From JACCTU01 sp963700495 (lineage in GTDB: Bacteria; Actinomycetota; Thermoleophilia; Gaiellales; Gaiellaceae), in assembly GCA_963700495.1 (NCBI GenBank), contig CAVOXT010000003.1, positions 62,001 through 126,000 on the forward strand: 64,000 nucleotides of DNA, read 5' to 3'. A program made the position numbers and the translations under genes. Below, in pieces: positions 53,554 through 62,736 of the stretch (positions are counted from its first letter, which is position 1; each line of letters starts with the position of its first letter). A model generated the notes under the pieces. That model did not search any database, was not told the DNA's origin, and was given only the letters and a program-made list of their open reading frames with translations.

Positions 53554-54105
53554 ATGCGGAAGTACCTACTGCTGCTGCTGGTCCTCGTCGCAGTGACATC
53601 GACGCTCGCCGTCGCGTCATTCGCGGCCGCGGACGGCGGCTCCCGCGACATCAAGGCGCGTGACGGGCTCGAGGGGTACCAGGAGACACCGTTGACGCTT
53701 TCGACGACGGGTGAAGGCTCGTTCCGCGCGAAGATCAACCACGACGGCACCTCGTTCTCGTGGACGCTGAGCTACAAGGATCTCGAGGGTGCCGTCACGC
53801 AGGCTCACATCCACTTCGGGCAGCGCGCGCTGTCCGGTGGGATCGCGGTCTGGCTGTGCGGGACCGCGGCTGCACCCGGCCCTGCCGGGACGAAGCCGTG
53901 CCCCTCGCCGGGCGGAACCGTGAGCGGAACCGCAACGGCCGCCGAGGTCATCGGCCCCGCAGGTCAGGGGATCGAGCCGCTCGCGTTCGCCGAGGTCATC
54001 GCGGCGATCCGCGCAGGCGTCGCGTACGCGAACGTGCACTCGACGAAGTGGCCCGGCGGAGAGATCCGCGGCCAGCTGAACGAGCGGAGCCACGGCGACG
54101 ACTAG
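53554..54105 (+). CDS. Secreted CHRD-domain protein
   Basis: A 183-residue secreted protein. A signal peptide (KYLLLLLVLVAVTSTLAVASFAA) is followed by a CHRD domain with GYQETPLTLSTTGEGSF, AHIHFGQRALSGGIAVWLC and a closing YANVHSTKWPGGEIRGQL. The two histidine-containing strands match CHRD repeats. The function in bacteria is not known. ATG 53554 has a GAGGAGGAG site. It is followed by a hairpin shared with the convergent E2 gene. Confidence 0.88.
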   Translation: MRKYLLLLLVLVAVTSTLAVASFAAADGGSRDIKARDGLEGYQETPLTLSTTGEGSFRAKINHDGTSFSWTLSYKDLEGAVTQAHIHFGQRALSGGIAVWLCGTAAAPGPAGTKPCPSPGGTVSGTATAAEVIGPAGQGIEPLAFAEVIAAIRAGVAYANVHSTKWPGGEIRGQLNERSHGDD

Positions 54106-54138
54106 CGAACGCCGGCGGCTCCGACGTTGAATCGGCGG

Positions 54139-54165
54139 GCGGAGTCCGGCCCTTCCGGGCTCCGC
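54139..54165. terminator. Bidirectional hairpin between the CHRD and E2 genes
   Basis: Arms 54139-54149 and 54155-54165 (11 bp, one G:T pair) enclose a five-base loop. It lies 34 bp after the CHRD stop and touches the stop codon of the convergent E2 gene, so it can end transcription from both sides. Confidence 0.65.
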
Positions 54166-55235
54166 TACCGCCGCTCGAGCCGGCTGATCACGTCGAGCCC
54201 GAACTCCGCCGCGCGCTTGCCGTCGAGCGCGCGATGGTCGAACGTCACGGAGACGTGACCGACCGGCCGCGCGACGATCTGGCCGTCGCGCACGACCGGC
54301 CGCTCCGCGATCCGGTGGACGCCGAGGATCGCGACCTCCGGGTGGTTGATCAGCGGCGTGACCAGTACGCCGGCGAACTTGCCCGCGCTCGTGACGCTGA
54401 ACGTCGAGCCGCGCAGCTCCTCGGGCTTGAGCGTCCCTGCGCGCGCGCTCTCGGCCAGGCGCCGGACCTCGGCGTCGAGCTCCTCGACCGAGCGGGTGTC
54501 GCAGTCCCGGACGACCGGGACGACGAGGCCCTGGTCGGTGTCGATCGCGATGCCGAGGTCGTAGCGGTCGAGGTAGACGATGCCGTCACCGTCGAGGCGT
54601 GCGTTCAGCTCGGGGAACTCCTTGAGCGATTCGGCGGCCGCCTTCAGGACGGTCGGCACGAGCAGCTTCAGGTCGACGTTGCCGAAGTCGCATTCTTCGA
54701 CCCAGGTCACGGCCGGAATCAACTGCGCGCGCGTCATGTGCTCCGCGATCAACCGGCGCACGCCGCGCAGCGGTTCTCGCCGACCTTCCGCCTGGATCGG
54801 TGTCCGGCCGCCGGCGGCCGCACGGACATCGGCCTCCGTCACCCGCCCTGACGGCCCGGTCGGCGTTATCGCCTCGAGGTTCACACCCAGCTCCTGCGCC
54901 ACTCGCCGAACGAGCGGTGTCGCTCGCACCGGCCCGCCTTCGCTCTTCGGAGCCTGTGCGGCCCGTGCAGGCTCGGGTGGTGTCGGGCGACCCGGTTCGC
55001 CGTCGCCGATCACGACGATGACGTTCCCGACCGGCACGATGTCGCCCTCCCCGACGAGGATCTTGGAGACGACTCCCGCCGCCGGCGACGGGATCTCGAC
55101 CGTCGTCTTGTCGGTGTGGATCTCGACGAGCGGGTCGTCCTCGGCGATCACCTGTCCCTCCGAGACGAGCCAGCGCGAGATCTCGCCCTCGGTCAGGCCC
55201 TCGCCGAGGTCGGGCAGCTTGAACTCGTACGCCAC
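54165..55235 (-). CDS. Dihydrolipoamide acyltransferase (E2) of a 2-oxoacid dehydrogenase complex
   Basis: A 356-residue E2 with one lipoyl domain (EFKLPDLGEGLTEGEI; lipoylated Lys in EIHTDKTTVEIPSP, about 43), a peripheral subunit-binding domain (ATPLVRRVAQELGVNLEAITPTGPSGRVTEADV region) and a C-terminal catalytic domain with DHRALDG (about 335), where His and Asp act in acyl transfer. It fits a branched-chain 2-oxoacid complex with the E1 genes upstream; E3 is not encoded here. Start GTG 55235, 11 bp after the acetamidase gene. Confidence 0.92.
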   Translation of the reverse strand: MAYEFKLPDLGEGLTEGEISRWLVSEGQVIAEDDPLVEIHTDKTTVEIPSPAAGVVSKILVGEGDIVPVGNVIVVIGDGEPGRPTPPEPARAAQAPKSEGGPVRATPLVRRVAQELGVNLEAITPTGPSGRVTEADVRAAAGGRTPIQAEGRREPLRGVRRLIAEHMTRAQLIPAVTWVEECDFGNVDLKLLVPTVLKAAAESLKEFPELNARLDGDGIVYLDRYDLGIAIDTDQGLVVPVVRDCDTRSVEELDAEVRRLAESARAGTLKPEELRGSTFSVTSAGKFAGVLVTPLINHPEVAILGVHRIAERPVVRDGQIVARPVGHVSVTFDHRALDGKRAAEFGLDVISRLERR

Positions 55236-55246
55236 GGCGCCGACTT

Positions 55247-56101
55247 CTACCCGATCGCGCCGTCGCGCAGCACGGCGTGGACGCCTTTGACCCCGTTGAC
55301 GATCTGCGTCACCCGCAGGTCGACGACGAGGCTCGAGAGCGCGAGCGCGTAGTCGCGGTCGAGGCCGAGCTCGCGCTCCATCAGGTCGAGGATCGTCGCC
55401 ATCGCTTCCTCGGCGGCGAGATCGAGATCCTCGTCGAAGCCGAACGCGATCCAGGCGTCCGCCGTCCGCGCGATCGGCGAGCGCAGCTCGAGCTCCGAAA
55501 GGTCGAGCGTCAGCTCCGCGCGTTCGACCGGGCACTCGATCGCCGTGCCCGAGGCCTCACCGTCCGCCTGTGCGCCGTGGCAGTCGCCCGCCGAGAAGTG
55601 CGCACCGTCCACGCTGATCGGCAGGTAGAGGGTGGTCCCCGCGACGAGCTCCTTGCAGTCGATGTTCCCGCCGCAGCGACGCGGCGGGCCGGTCGAGTGC
55701 CGGCCGGGCTCGTCGGGCGGCATCCCGAGCACGCCGAGGAACGGCGCCAGCGGGATCCGGACGCCGCGCTCGTCGACCGCGACGCCGTCCTCGAGGCGCC
55801 AGTCGACCTTCGTGTGCTTCCCGAACGTGCAGCCCCACCCGCCGGGGCGCACGCCGTCGACGCGTACGACGAGCGTCGCCCCCGGCCTCGCACCTCGCAC
55901 CTCGACAGGTCCGATCAGCGCATGGCCCGCGTCGAGCTCCTCGTCGCGCGGCTCGAACTTCGTGTCGCGCTCGAGGTCCCACCCCGCGTTCGGACACGCG
56001 AACGCGATCGTGTCGCCGGGGTCGATCGAGAGGATCGGCTCGAGTTCTCGCGAGAAGTGGCCGTGCAGGGTTCGGCGCTCGAGCGGGATCTCGTGGATCA
56101 C
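55247..56101 (-). CDS. Acetamidase/formamidase family protein
   Basis: A 284-residue FmdA/AmdA-family amidohydrolase. Motifs: GHALIGPVEVRGARPGATL (about 70), WGCTFGKHTKVDW, GGNIDCKELVAGTTLYLPI (about 160) and AHFSAGDCHGAQADGE (about 180), the metal and active-site regions of the family. It hydrolyses short amides such as formamide or acetamide. The GTG at 56101 overlaps the E1-beta stop as GTGA, so it lies inside the 2-oxoacid dehydrogenase operon between E1 and E2. Length is near that of the small family members. Confidence 0.88.
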   Translation of the reverse strand: MIHEIPLERRTLHGHFSRELEPILSIDPGDTIAFACPNAGWDLERDTKFEPRDEELDAGHALIGPVEVRGARPGATLVVRVDGVRPGGWGCTFGKHTKVDWRLEDGVAVDERGVRIPLAPFLGVLGMPPDEPGRHSTGPPRRCGGNIDCKELVAGTTLYLPISVDGAHFSAGDCHGAQADGEASGTAIECPVERAELTLDLSELELRSPIARTADAWIAFGFDEDLDLAAEEAMATILDLMERELGLDRDYALALSSLVVDLRVTQIVNGVKGVHAVLRDGAIG

Positions 56102-57081
56102 GACTTCAGAAGTCGAGGAGCTTCCGGACCGCTCGACGTCACACGCTCGACCGACGGCATGTACGCGTCCTCGAGCTGCCAGTAGGGGTACGGGACGTCG
56201 TAGCCCGTCACGCGCAACACCGGCCCGCGCAGGTCGAGGATCGCCTTCTCCGCCAGCACGGCGGCCAGCTCTGCGCCGTACCCCGCCGTCCGCGGCGCCT
56301 CCTGAACGATCACCACGCGCCCCGTCTTCCCCGCGGACGCGAGCAGCGCGTCCTCGTCGAGCGGCTTCAGAGAGCGGATGTCGAGCACCTCGCACGAGCA
56401 GTCGCCGGCGAGCGCGTCGGCGACCTGCTCGCAGAGCGGCACCATCGAGCCGTACGCGACGAGCGTGACGTCCGTCCCCTCCCGCGCGAGGCGCGCCCTC
56501 CCGAGCTCGACGACGTGCTCGCCTTCGGGCACGTCGCCGCGCAACGTGCGGTAGTGGAGCTTCGGCTCGAAGATCACGACCGGGTCGTCGCTGCGAATCG
56601 CAGCCGCGAGCAACCCCTTCGCGTCGGCCGGTGTCGACGGGATCGCGACCTTCACGCCGGGCGTGTGCACGTAGTACGCCTCGGGCGAGTCGTCGTGCAG
56701 CTCGGGCGCGCGGACGCCGCCTCCGTAGGGCATCCGCACCGTGAGCGGAAAGGCCATCTTGCCGCCGGTGCGCCAGCGGTAGCGCCCGACGTGCGTGATC
56801 AACTGGTCGAGCGCGGGATACGAGAACGCGTCGTACTGCAGCTCGCAGACGGGCCGCCAGCCGGCCATGCAGAGCCCGACGGCGGCTCCCAGGAGCCCGG
56901 CCTCCGCGAGCGGCGTGTCGAAGCACCGCTCGGCACCGAAGCGGTCCCGCAGTCCGGCGGTGGCGCGGAACACGCCGCCCGCGCGACCGACGTCCTCGCC
57001 CATCACCATTACGTCGGCGTCGCGCGCGAGCTCGACGTGGAAGCAGTCGTTGATCGCCTCGACGAGCGTCAGCTCAGCCAC
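56098..57081 (-). CDS. Branched-chain 2-oxoacid dehydrogenase E1, beta subunit
   Basis: A 327-residue transketolase-like beta subunit. It shows VMVMGEDVGRAGGVFRAT, FDTPLAEAGLLGAAVGL, YDAFSYPALDQLITH, and a C-terminal domain with CEVLDIRSLKPLDEDAL and VQEAPRTAGYGAEL. With E1 alpha it decarboxylates branched-chain 2-oxoacids on thiamine diphosphate. The GTG at 57081 overlaps E1 alpha by 8 bp. An alternative substrate such as pyruvate cannot be excluded. Confidence 0.93.
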   Translation of the reverse strand: MAELTLVEAINDCFHVELARDADVMVMGEDVGRAGGVFRATAGLRDRFGAERCFDTPLAEAGLLGAAVGLCMAGWRPVCELQYDAFSYPALDQLITHVGRYRWRTGGKMAFPLTVRMPYGGGVRAPELHDDSPEAYYVHTPGVKVAIPSTPADAKGLLAAAIRSDDPVVIFEPKLHYRTLRGDVPEGEHVVELGRARLAREGTDVTLVAYGSMVPLCEQVADALAGDCSCEVLDIRSLKPLDEDALLASAGKTGRVVIVQEAPRTAGYGAELAAVLAEKAILDLRGPVLRVTGYDVPYPYWQLEDAYMPSVERVTSSGPEAPRLLKS

Positions 57082-58133
57082 CGCGCAACTCCCGCAGCTC
57101 CTCCTCGAACGAGGGCAGGGGCTCGACGTAGGCGTGCTCGAAGAGCAGCGACGACGTCGCCCGGCCCTTCGGCCTCCGCCTCGGCGATCCCCGCGCGCAG
57201 CAGATCGAGAGCCTCGGCGCGGATCTGCTCCATGGTCGCCGGTCCAGCAGGCCGAGCCGTTCGAGGTAGCGCTCGTACCGGCCGACGCACTCGTTCTTCT
57301 TCTCCTCCTCGACACGCTCGAGATCGATGTACGCGCGCGGATCGTCCGCCGTCGCGTGCGGCGCCGCGCGGTAGGTCACGGCCTCGATCAACGTCGGGCC
57401 GCCGCCGGTTCGCGCACGTGCGACCGCCTCGCGCGTCGCCTCGTAGACCGCGAGCACGTCGCCGCCGTCGACGCGAATGCCCGGCATGCCGTAGCCGACG
57501 GCCTTGTCGACGAGCGCCTCGGCGTGCGTCTGGGCCGACACCGGCGTCGAGATCGCCCACTGGTTGTTGTTGCAGAAGAGCACGAGCGGCGAGCCGGTGA
57601 CCGCTGCGAAGTTCGCGCCTTCGTGGAACGCTCCCTCGGACGTCGCACCGTCGCCGAAGAACACGATCGCGACGGCCGGCTCGCCGCGCAGCTTCTTTCC
57701 CCACGCGAGACCCGCCGCGTGCGGGACGTGGGTCGCGATCGGGACACAGATCGAGGCGACGTTGTAGTCGGCCGGGTTCCACCAGCCCGACGGGTGGCCC
57801 CGCCACCACTGGAGGATCACGCGCGGCGGCATTCCCCGCAGCAGCCCGATCGCCGACTCGCGGTAGCTCGGGAAGATCCAGTCGTCGTCCTCGAGCGCGT
57901 GCGACCGCTCCCGCCTGCATCGCCTCGTGGTTCCAGAAGATCGCGTAGGTGCCGATGCGGCCCTGGCGGTGGTAGACGACCGATCGCTCGTCGTAGGTTC
58001 GCAGCAAGACGAGCGAGCGGTAGAGCTCGAGGAGGTCGTCGTCGGTGAGGCCGTCGACCTGGCCGTCCGGGACCAAGTCGCCGTCGCCGATGACGCGCCG
58101 GAGGTCGCGCTCGGCCGGAAGCACCTGCGCCAT
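57074..58133 (-). CDS. Branched-chain 2-oxoacid dehydrogenase E1, alpha subunit; three frame breaks
   Basis: About 352 residues. The thiamine-diphosphate motif is GDGATSEGAFHEGANFAAV to NNNQWAIST (about 160-195); RTYDERSVVYHRQGRIGTY and YRAAPHATADDP are the usual flanking and phosphorylation-loop regions. Frame breaks near 57897-57905 (extra base), 57236-57248 (missing base) and 57160-57171 (extra base) divide it. The ATG at 58133 starts MAQVLPAERD. First gene of the operon. Confidence 0.9.
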
Positions 58134-58157
58134 CGCACCGGAATCTACCCCAGCCGC

Positions 58158-58214
58158 TTGACCTTTCCCCCCCGCGCGTCATAGTCGGCGAAGCCGTCGG
58201 GCCCTCTGGGGCCC
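58158..58214 (+). promoter_or_regulatory. Promoter and leader hairpin of the subtilase gene
   Basis: A TTGACC (58158-58163), an 18-bp spacer and TAGTCG (58182-58187) form a plausible promoter on the plus strand. A GGGCCC-TCTG-GGGCCC hairpin (58199-58214) follows in the expected leader, 22 bp before the ATG and ahead of the GAGGAGGGG ribosome-binding site. Confidence 0.5.
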
Positions 58215-58236
58215 GGAATCGAGGAGGGGAGAGAGC

Positions 58237-59938
58237 ATGGGGAGGATCTACGTCCTGTTGCTGGTCGCAACAGGGGCAATTGCGTTGGCGTTGCTCGGAG
58301 CCGCGAGCGTTCCGACCGCGGCGCCCGACCGAAGTTACGTCGTCCTGTACGACCTCGGCGCGTCGACCGAAGCCGCTCGCAGCGCCGTTGCGTCGGCGGG
58401 CGGGACGATCGTCAAGGAGAACCTGAGGGTCGGCGTCGCGACCGCCGTCTCGGGCAACCCGAAGTTCGTCAGGGCCGTCATGCGCCAGAAGGCTCTGGCC
58501 GGTGCGGCGCTCGACCGCCCGATCGGTAGCGCGCTCGGGACGCCGTCGGGGGCCGACCTGGAGCTCGCGATCGCGCGCGCTTCTGCACGAGGAACGAACT
58601 CGGGCGTAAGCAGCTCCCGCCGCCACGGGAACGCGGAGCCGCTGGCCGACTTGCAGTGGGGGATGAAGATGATCCATGCGACGACCGACGGCTCGTACGC
58701 GCGCGAGCGCGGCCGGAACGTCCTCGTCGGGATCATGGACACCGGCGTCGACGGGAGCCACCCGGACATCGCACCGAACTTCAGCAAGAAGCTGAGCCGC
58801 AACTTCACGACGGACATCCCGCTCGTCGACGGTCCGTGCGAGGACGAGCCGGACCAGTCGTGCTCCGATCCCGCAGACGTGGACGAGAACTCGCACGGAA
58901 CGCACGTCGCGAGCATCATCGGCTCGCCGATCAACCAGCTCGGTGTCGCCGGTGTCGCACCCGACGCGACGCTCGTCAACCTGCGCGCCGGACAGGACTC
59001 GGGCTACTTCTTCCTGCAGCCGACCGTCGACGCGCTGACCTACGCCGGTGACCACGGGATCGACGTCGTGAACATGAGCTACTTCATCGACCCGTGGCTC
59101 TACAACTGCGCGAACAACCCGGCGGACTCGCCGGAGGCGCAGCTCGAGCAGCGGACGATCATCCGGGCGACACAGCGCGCACTCGACTACGCACATCGCA
59201 AGGGCGTCGTCATGATCGCCGCCTCCGGAAACGAGGACACCGACCTCGGCGACGCAACGAAGACGGACACCATCAGCCCGGACTTCCCGCCCGGGACCGA
59301 GTACACCCGCACGGTCGACAACGCATGCCTCGACCTGCCCAACGAGGGCAACAACGTGATGAGCATCAACGCGCTGGGGCCGAGCACTCGCAAGGCCGAC
59401 TACTCGAACTACGGTCTCGAGCAGACGACTGTCGCTGCACCCGGCGGGTTCTTCCGCGACGACCCGCTCTGGAAGGCAACGGATCCCCCCGCGGTGCGCA
59501 ACCTCGCCGGGATCCCGAACCTGATCCTCGCGGCATACCCGGAGAACGTCGCCCGCGAGTTCGGGGAGATCAACCCGGACGGCACGAGCAACACGCCGTT
59601 CGTCGTCCGCGACTGCCGCGGCTCGACGTGCGCGTACTACCAGTACCTCCAGGGCACCTCGATGGCGTCACCGCACGCGGTCGGCGTGGCTGCGCTGATC
59701 GTCGGAAGCCAACGACAAGGGCCACGACGGGTTGAGCCCGCGCGAGGTCCAGGAGATCCTCGAGCAGACGGCGACCGAGCACGCTTGCCCGGAGCCGCGC
59801 CTGCACAGCTACGCCGACAAGCTCCGTGCTCCGAGCTTCGACGCGTTCTGCGCCGGAAGCCCCAGGTTCAACGGGTTCTACGGCCACGGAATCATCGACG
59901 CGCTCCGCGCCGTGCAGCGGCGCGGCGACGACCACTAA
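58237..59938 (+). CDS. Secreted S8 subtilisin-like serine protease; one frame break
   Basis: About 566 residues. A signal peptide (YVLLLVATGAIALALLGAAS) and an I9-like propeptide (YVVLYDLGASTEAARSAVASAGGTIV) precede the peptidase S8 domain. The catalytic triad is Asp in VLVGIMDTGVDGSH, His in ENSHGTHVASIIG and Ser in QGTSMASPHAVGVAALI. One extra base at about 59703-59707, just after the Ser motif, breaks the frame; the rest (GHDGLSPREVQEILEQTA, ending at TAA 59938) completes the fold. It is an extracellular protease. ATG 58237 follows GAGGAGGGG. Confidence 0.92.
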
Positions 59939-59950
59939 GCGAACCGCGCT

Positions 59951-59982
59951 GCGCCGGGGGGCCGACCAAGGCCCCCCGGCGC
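59951..59982. terminator. 13-bp GC hairpin between the subtilase and padR genes
   Basis: Perfect arms 59951-59963 and 59970-59982 with loop GACCAA. It lies 12 bp after the subtilase stop and just beyond the convergent padR stop, fitting a bidirectional terminator. No long T-run follows. Confidence 0.75.
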
Positions 59983-59983
59983 G

Positions 59984-60554
59984 TCACGGGTGAGTGCGCT
60001 TCAGCGATCGAAGCACCCAGTCCGCCCACTCGAGCTCGAGCTCGGCGTGCTGGATGCCGGAGCGCAGCAGGAGGTAGTGGTAGATAGTCGGCCTCGCGCC
60101 GTCTGTTCGTCGGCTCGATCGCCCGCAGCTCTTCAAGCTTGCTCTCGAGCTTGTCGCGGAACGCCTCGGCGTGGCGGATCAGCACCTCGTCCGTCGTCAG
60201 CGCACCGACGAACAGGCGCAGGTGGAACCCGTCTCTGTCGTCCGGATCGGTCTCCAACCACGCATCGAGCGCGCGACGGCCGTCCGCGCTGATCCGGTAG
60301 AGCGTCTTGTCCGGCCTGTCGGACTGGGCGACGGCTCGGCTGACGGCGAGACCGTCCTTCACGAGGCGGGGCAGGAGCACGTACAGCTGCGAGCGTGCCG
60401 GGGCCCAGACGTAGCCGATTGCCCTCTTGACCTGCTTGAGCAGGTCATAGCCCGAGCGCTCGCCCTCGATCGCGATCAACGCGAGCACCGCAGCCTCCGT
60501 CGTGGTGAGCGTGCGGGTCGAGACGCGTGTCGCGGTGGGCACCTTGACGATCAT
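59984..60554 (-). CDS. PadR-family transcriptional regulator; one frame break
   Basis: About 189 residues. The PadR winged helix reads TTTEAAVLALIAIEGERSGYDLLKQVKRAIGYVWAPARSQLYVLLPRLVKDG (in parts), followed by the C-terminal dimer helices. One extra base near 60078-60088 breaks the frame; beyond it the helix SGIQHAELELEWADWVLRSL continues to TGA at 59984. Start ATG 60554, or the in-frame GTG about 12 bp later. Only 28 bp separate it from the divergent S41-like gene, its probable target. Confidence 0.83.
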
Positions 60555-60582
60555 AGTCCAGACCGGAATACTCCGCAACGGA

Positions 60583-61842
60583 ATGCGCACCTTCCTGGCC
60601 GTCGTCGCCGCCGCCACTCTCCTCGCAGCCTGCGGGATCGGCGGCGGCGCGGCGGCGGCGCCGCCGGAGACGGCCGCGGACGTCGAGCACTACCTCCTGG
60701 AGCTCGAGCGGATCCATCCGAAGCCCTACCACGCCGTGTCGAAGGCGGAGTACCGCGCCGCCGGAGACCGGTTGATCGCCCGCCTGCCGGAGCTCGACGA
60801 CGACCAGTTGATGGTCGAGCTGCTGCGGCTCGTCGCACTTCTCGGCGAGCGTGACGGCCACGCGAACATGAACCCGCTCGCCGGCGGCCATCGCCGCGTG
60901 CTCCACCTGTACCCGCTCGCGACGTACGAGTTCGCCGACGGCGTCTACGTCGTCGCCGCCCCGGGGCGTCCACAGCTCGTCGGAAAACGGCTGGTCGCGA
61001 TCGACGGTCGGCCGATCGCCGAGGTCCTCCGGCTCGTCGATCCGCTCGTCACGTACGACAACCCACTCTCGCTCGCCTCGCATCGAAGCCCGTACCTCGT
61101 CAGCGCAGAGATCCTCCACGGGGTGGGTGTGACGCCGACTGCGGAGCGCGCGACGTTCTCGGTCGAGGACGCATCCGGTGTGCGCGTAGACGCCGACGTG
61201 ACGCCTGTCACTGCGAACGCGTACGTGACGCAGCTGCGGCCTGCGTATCCGCTCTTCCTCGACGGGATGCCCAAGCGTGCGAAGCCGCTCTTCGTGCAGC
61301 GACGCGGCACGTCGCAGTGGGTGACCACGCTCGACGGCGGCCTGGTCGTCTACTTCCTCTACAACACCGTGACCGAGGAGACGTTCGACACGGCGAACAA
61401 GATCCTGCGGCTCGCGCGCAAGCCGAAGACACGCCGCGTGATCATCGACCTGCGAAACAACGGCGGCGGCGACATCAACACGTATCCGATCCTCCTCGAC
61501 ACGCTCAAGTCCCGCTCGATCAACAAGCGCGGCAAGCTCGTGGTGCTGATCGGGCGCACGACGTTCTCGGCCGCGGTGCACTTCGCGGTCGACCTCGACC
61601 GCGGGACCCGCGCGATCTTCGTGGGCGAGCCGACGGGCGGAAGCCCGAATCACTACAGCGACACCGATCCCGTCGAGCTGCCGGTCAGCGGCTACACGAT
61701 CAACGTCCCCCGGATCTACTTCGAGAAGCAGCCCGGCCAGACAGGCCTCATGCTCAGCCCCGAGGTACCGGTCCCGCTGACCGGCCGCGACTTCTTCGCC
61801 GGGCGCGACCCCGTGCTCACGGCCGCGCTTCGCCTCCGCTAG
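60583..61842 (+). CDS. S41-peptidase-like lipoprotein
   Basis: A 419-residue lipoprotein (lipobox LLAACG, Cys about residue 18). The C-terminal half matches the tail-specific protease S41 core: VIIDLRNNGGGD (about 288), LVVLIGRTTFSAAVHFA with the expected catalytic Ser in TFSAA (about 330) and GEPTGGSPNHYSD. The PDZ domain is not obvious. The catalytic Lys of CTPs is not certain, so it may be an S41-like hydrolase with other specificity. It ends with a 4-bp overlap with the convergent kinase gene. Confidence 0.82.
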   Translation: MRTFLAVVAAATLLAACGIGGGAAAAPPETAADVEHYLLELERIHPKPYHAVSKAEYRAAGDRLIARLPELDDDQLMVELLRLVALLGERDGHANMNPLAGGHRRVLHLYPLATYEFADGVYVVAAPGRPQLVGKRLVAIDGRPIAEVLRLVDPLVTYDNPLSLASHRSPYLVSAEILHGVGVTPTAERATFSVEDASGVRVDADVTPVTANAYVTQLRPAYPLFLDGMPKRAKPLFVQRRGTSQWVTTLDGGLVVYFLYNTVTEETFDTANKILRLARKPKTRRVIIDLRNNGGGDINTYPILLDTLKSRSINKRGKLVVLIGRTTFSAAVHFAVDLDRGTRAIFVGEPTGGSPNHYSDTDPVELPVSGYTINVPRIYFEKQPGQTGLMLSPEVPVPLTGRDFFAGRDPVLTAALRLR

Positions 61843-62714
61843 ACCAGAACCGTCACCGCGTCGCGCTCCGCTTCCAGGAGGACGTGCGCGGTGTCGCCGA
61901 GATCCTCTCCGTCACACTGGAACGGGAGCGGCCGGTCGCAGACGATCTCCGCCTGGTCGACGTCGTGTGCGTAGAGGACGTCCTTCGCGCGCTCCTGGCC
62001 GCGGCCGCGCAGCACATACGTGACGAAGCGTGGGAGTGCGGCGGGTTTCACCCGGCGCGCGCCGACGAGATCCAGCCCGAGCTCGAAGCTCGCGAGCGGC
62101 GCGACGTGCAGCGCGACACGGCCCGCGTAGGTGTACGGGTCGCAGTTCGCCGCGAGCGCGAACGCCGCACGACCGTGTCCATGGACGTCGAGCACCGGCT
62201 CGAGCCGGAAGCGCTCGGCAGTGAGCAGCCGCAGGGCCTCCACGGCGAACGTGAGGTTGCCCGCCCGGCCGCGCTCCTTCGTCCGCCCGCGCGCGTCCAC
62301 CCGGCGCACGAGCTCGGCGTCGAACCCGACGCCGGCCGAGAACCCGAAACGGCGGCCGTTCACGCGTCCGAGCGAGATGCGCCGCGTTCTGCCGCCCACC
62401 AGCCGCATCGAAGCCGCGGCCGGATCGCGCGGGAGCCCCAGCGCGCGCGACAGCACGTTCGCCCCGCCGCCGGGGACGAAGCCGAGCGGCGTGTGACCGG
62501 CGACGCCGTTCAGCACCTCGTTGAACCCGCCGTCGCCGGAGAAGACGTAGATCGCGTCGACCTCACCTTCGGCGGCACGAGCGAGCTCGGTCGCATGCCC
62601 GGCGCGTTCGGTCATCAGCACCTCGACCTCGCCGAGCACCGCGACGACCCGCTCGACGCTCTCGTCGGTGACACGGGACGCGTAGGGATTGACGATCAGT
62701 ACGGCCCGCGCCAT
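61839..62714 (-). CDS. Diacylglycerol kinase-like lipid kinase
   Basis: A 291-residue protein of the DAGK catalytic (DgkB/YegS-like) family. The nucleotide site is IVNPYAS plus FSGDGGFNEVLNGV (GGDGT variant) and GFVPGGGANVLSRALGLP. The C-terminal beta domain ends with FQCDGEDLG. It probably phosphorylates diacylglycerol or a related lipid. ATG 62714, 22 bp after the TetR stop on the same strand. Confidence 0.9.
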   Translation of the reverse strand: MARAVLIVNPYASRVTDESVERVVAVLGEVEVLMTERAGHATELARAAEGEVDAIYVFSGDGGFNEVLNGVAGHTPLGFVPGGGANVLSRALGLPRDPAAASMRLVGGRTRRISLGRVNGRRFGFSAGVGFDAELVRRVDARGRTKERGRAGNLTFAVEALRLLTAERFRLEPVLDVHGHGRAAFALAANCDPYTYAGRVALHVAPLASFELGLDLVGARRVKPAALPRFVTYVLRGRGQERAKDVLYAHDVDQAEIVCDRPLPFQCDGEDLGDTAHVLLEAERDAVTVLV

Positions 62715-62736
62715 CGGCGCGCAGATGGTACGGGGG

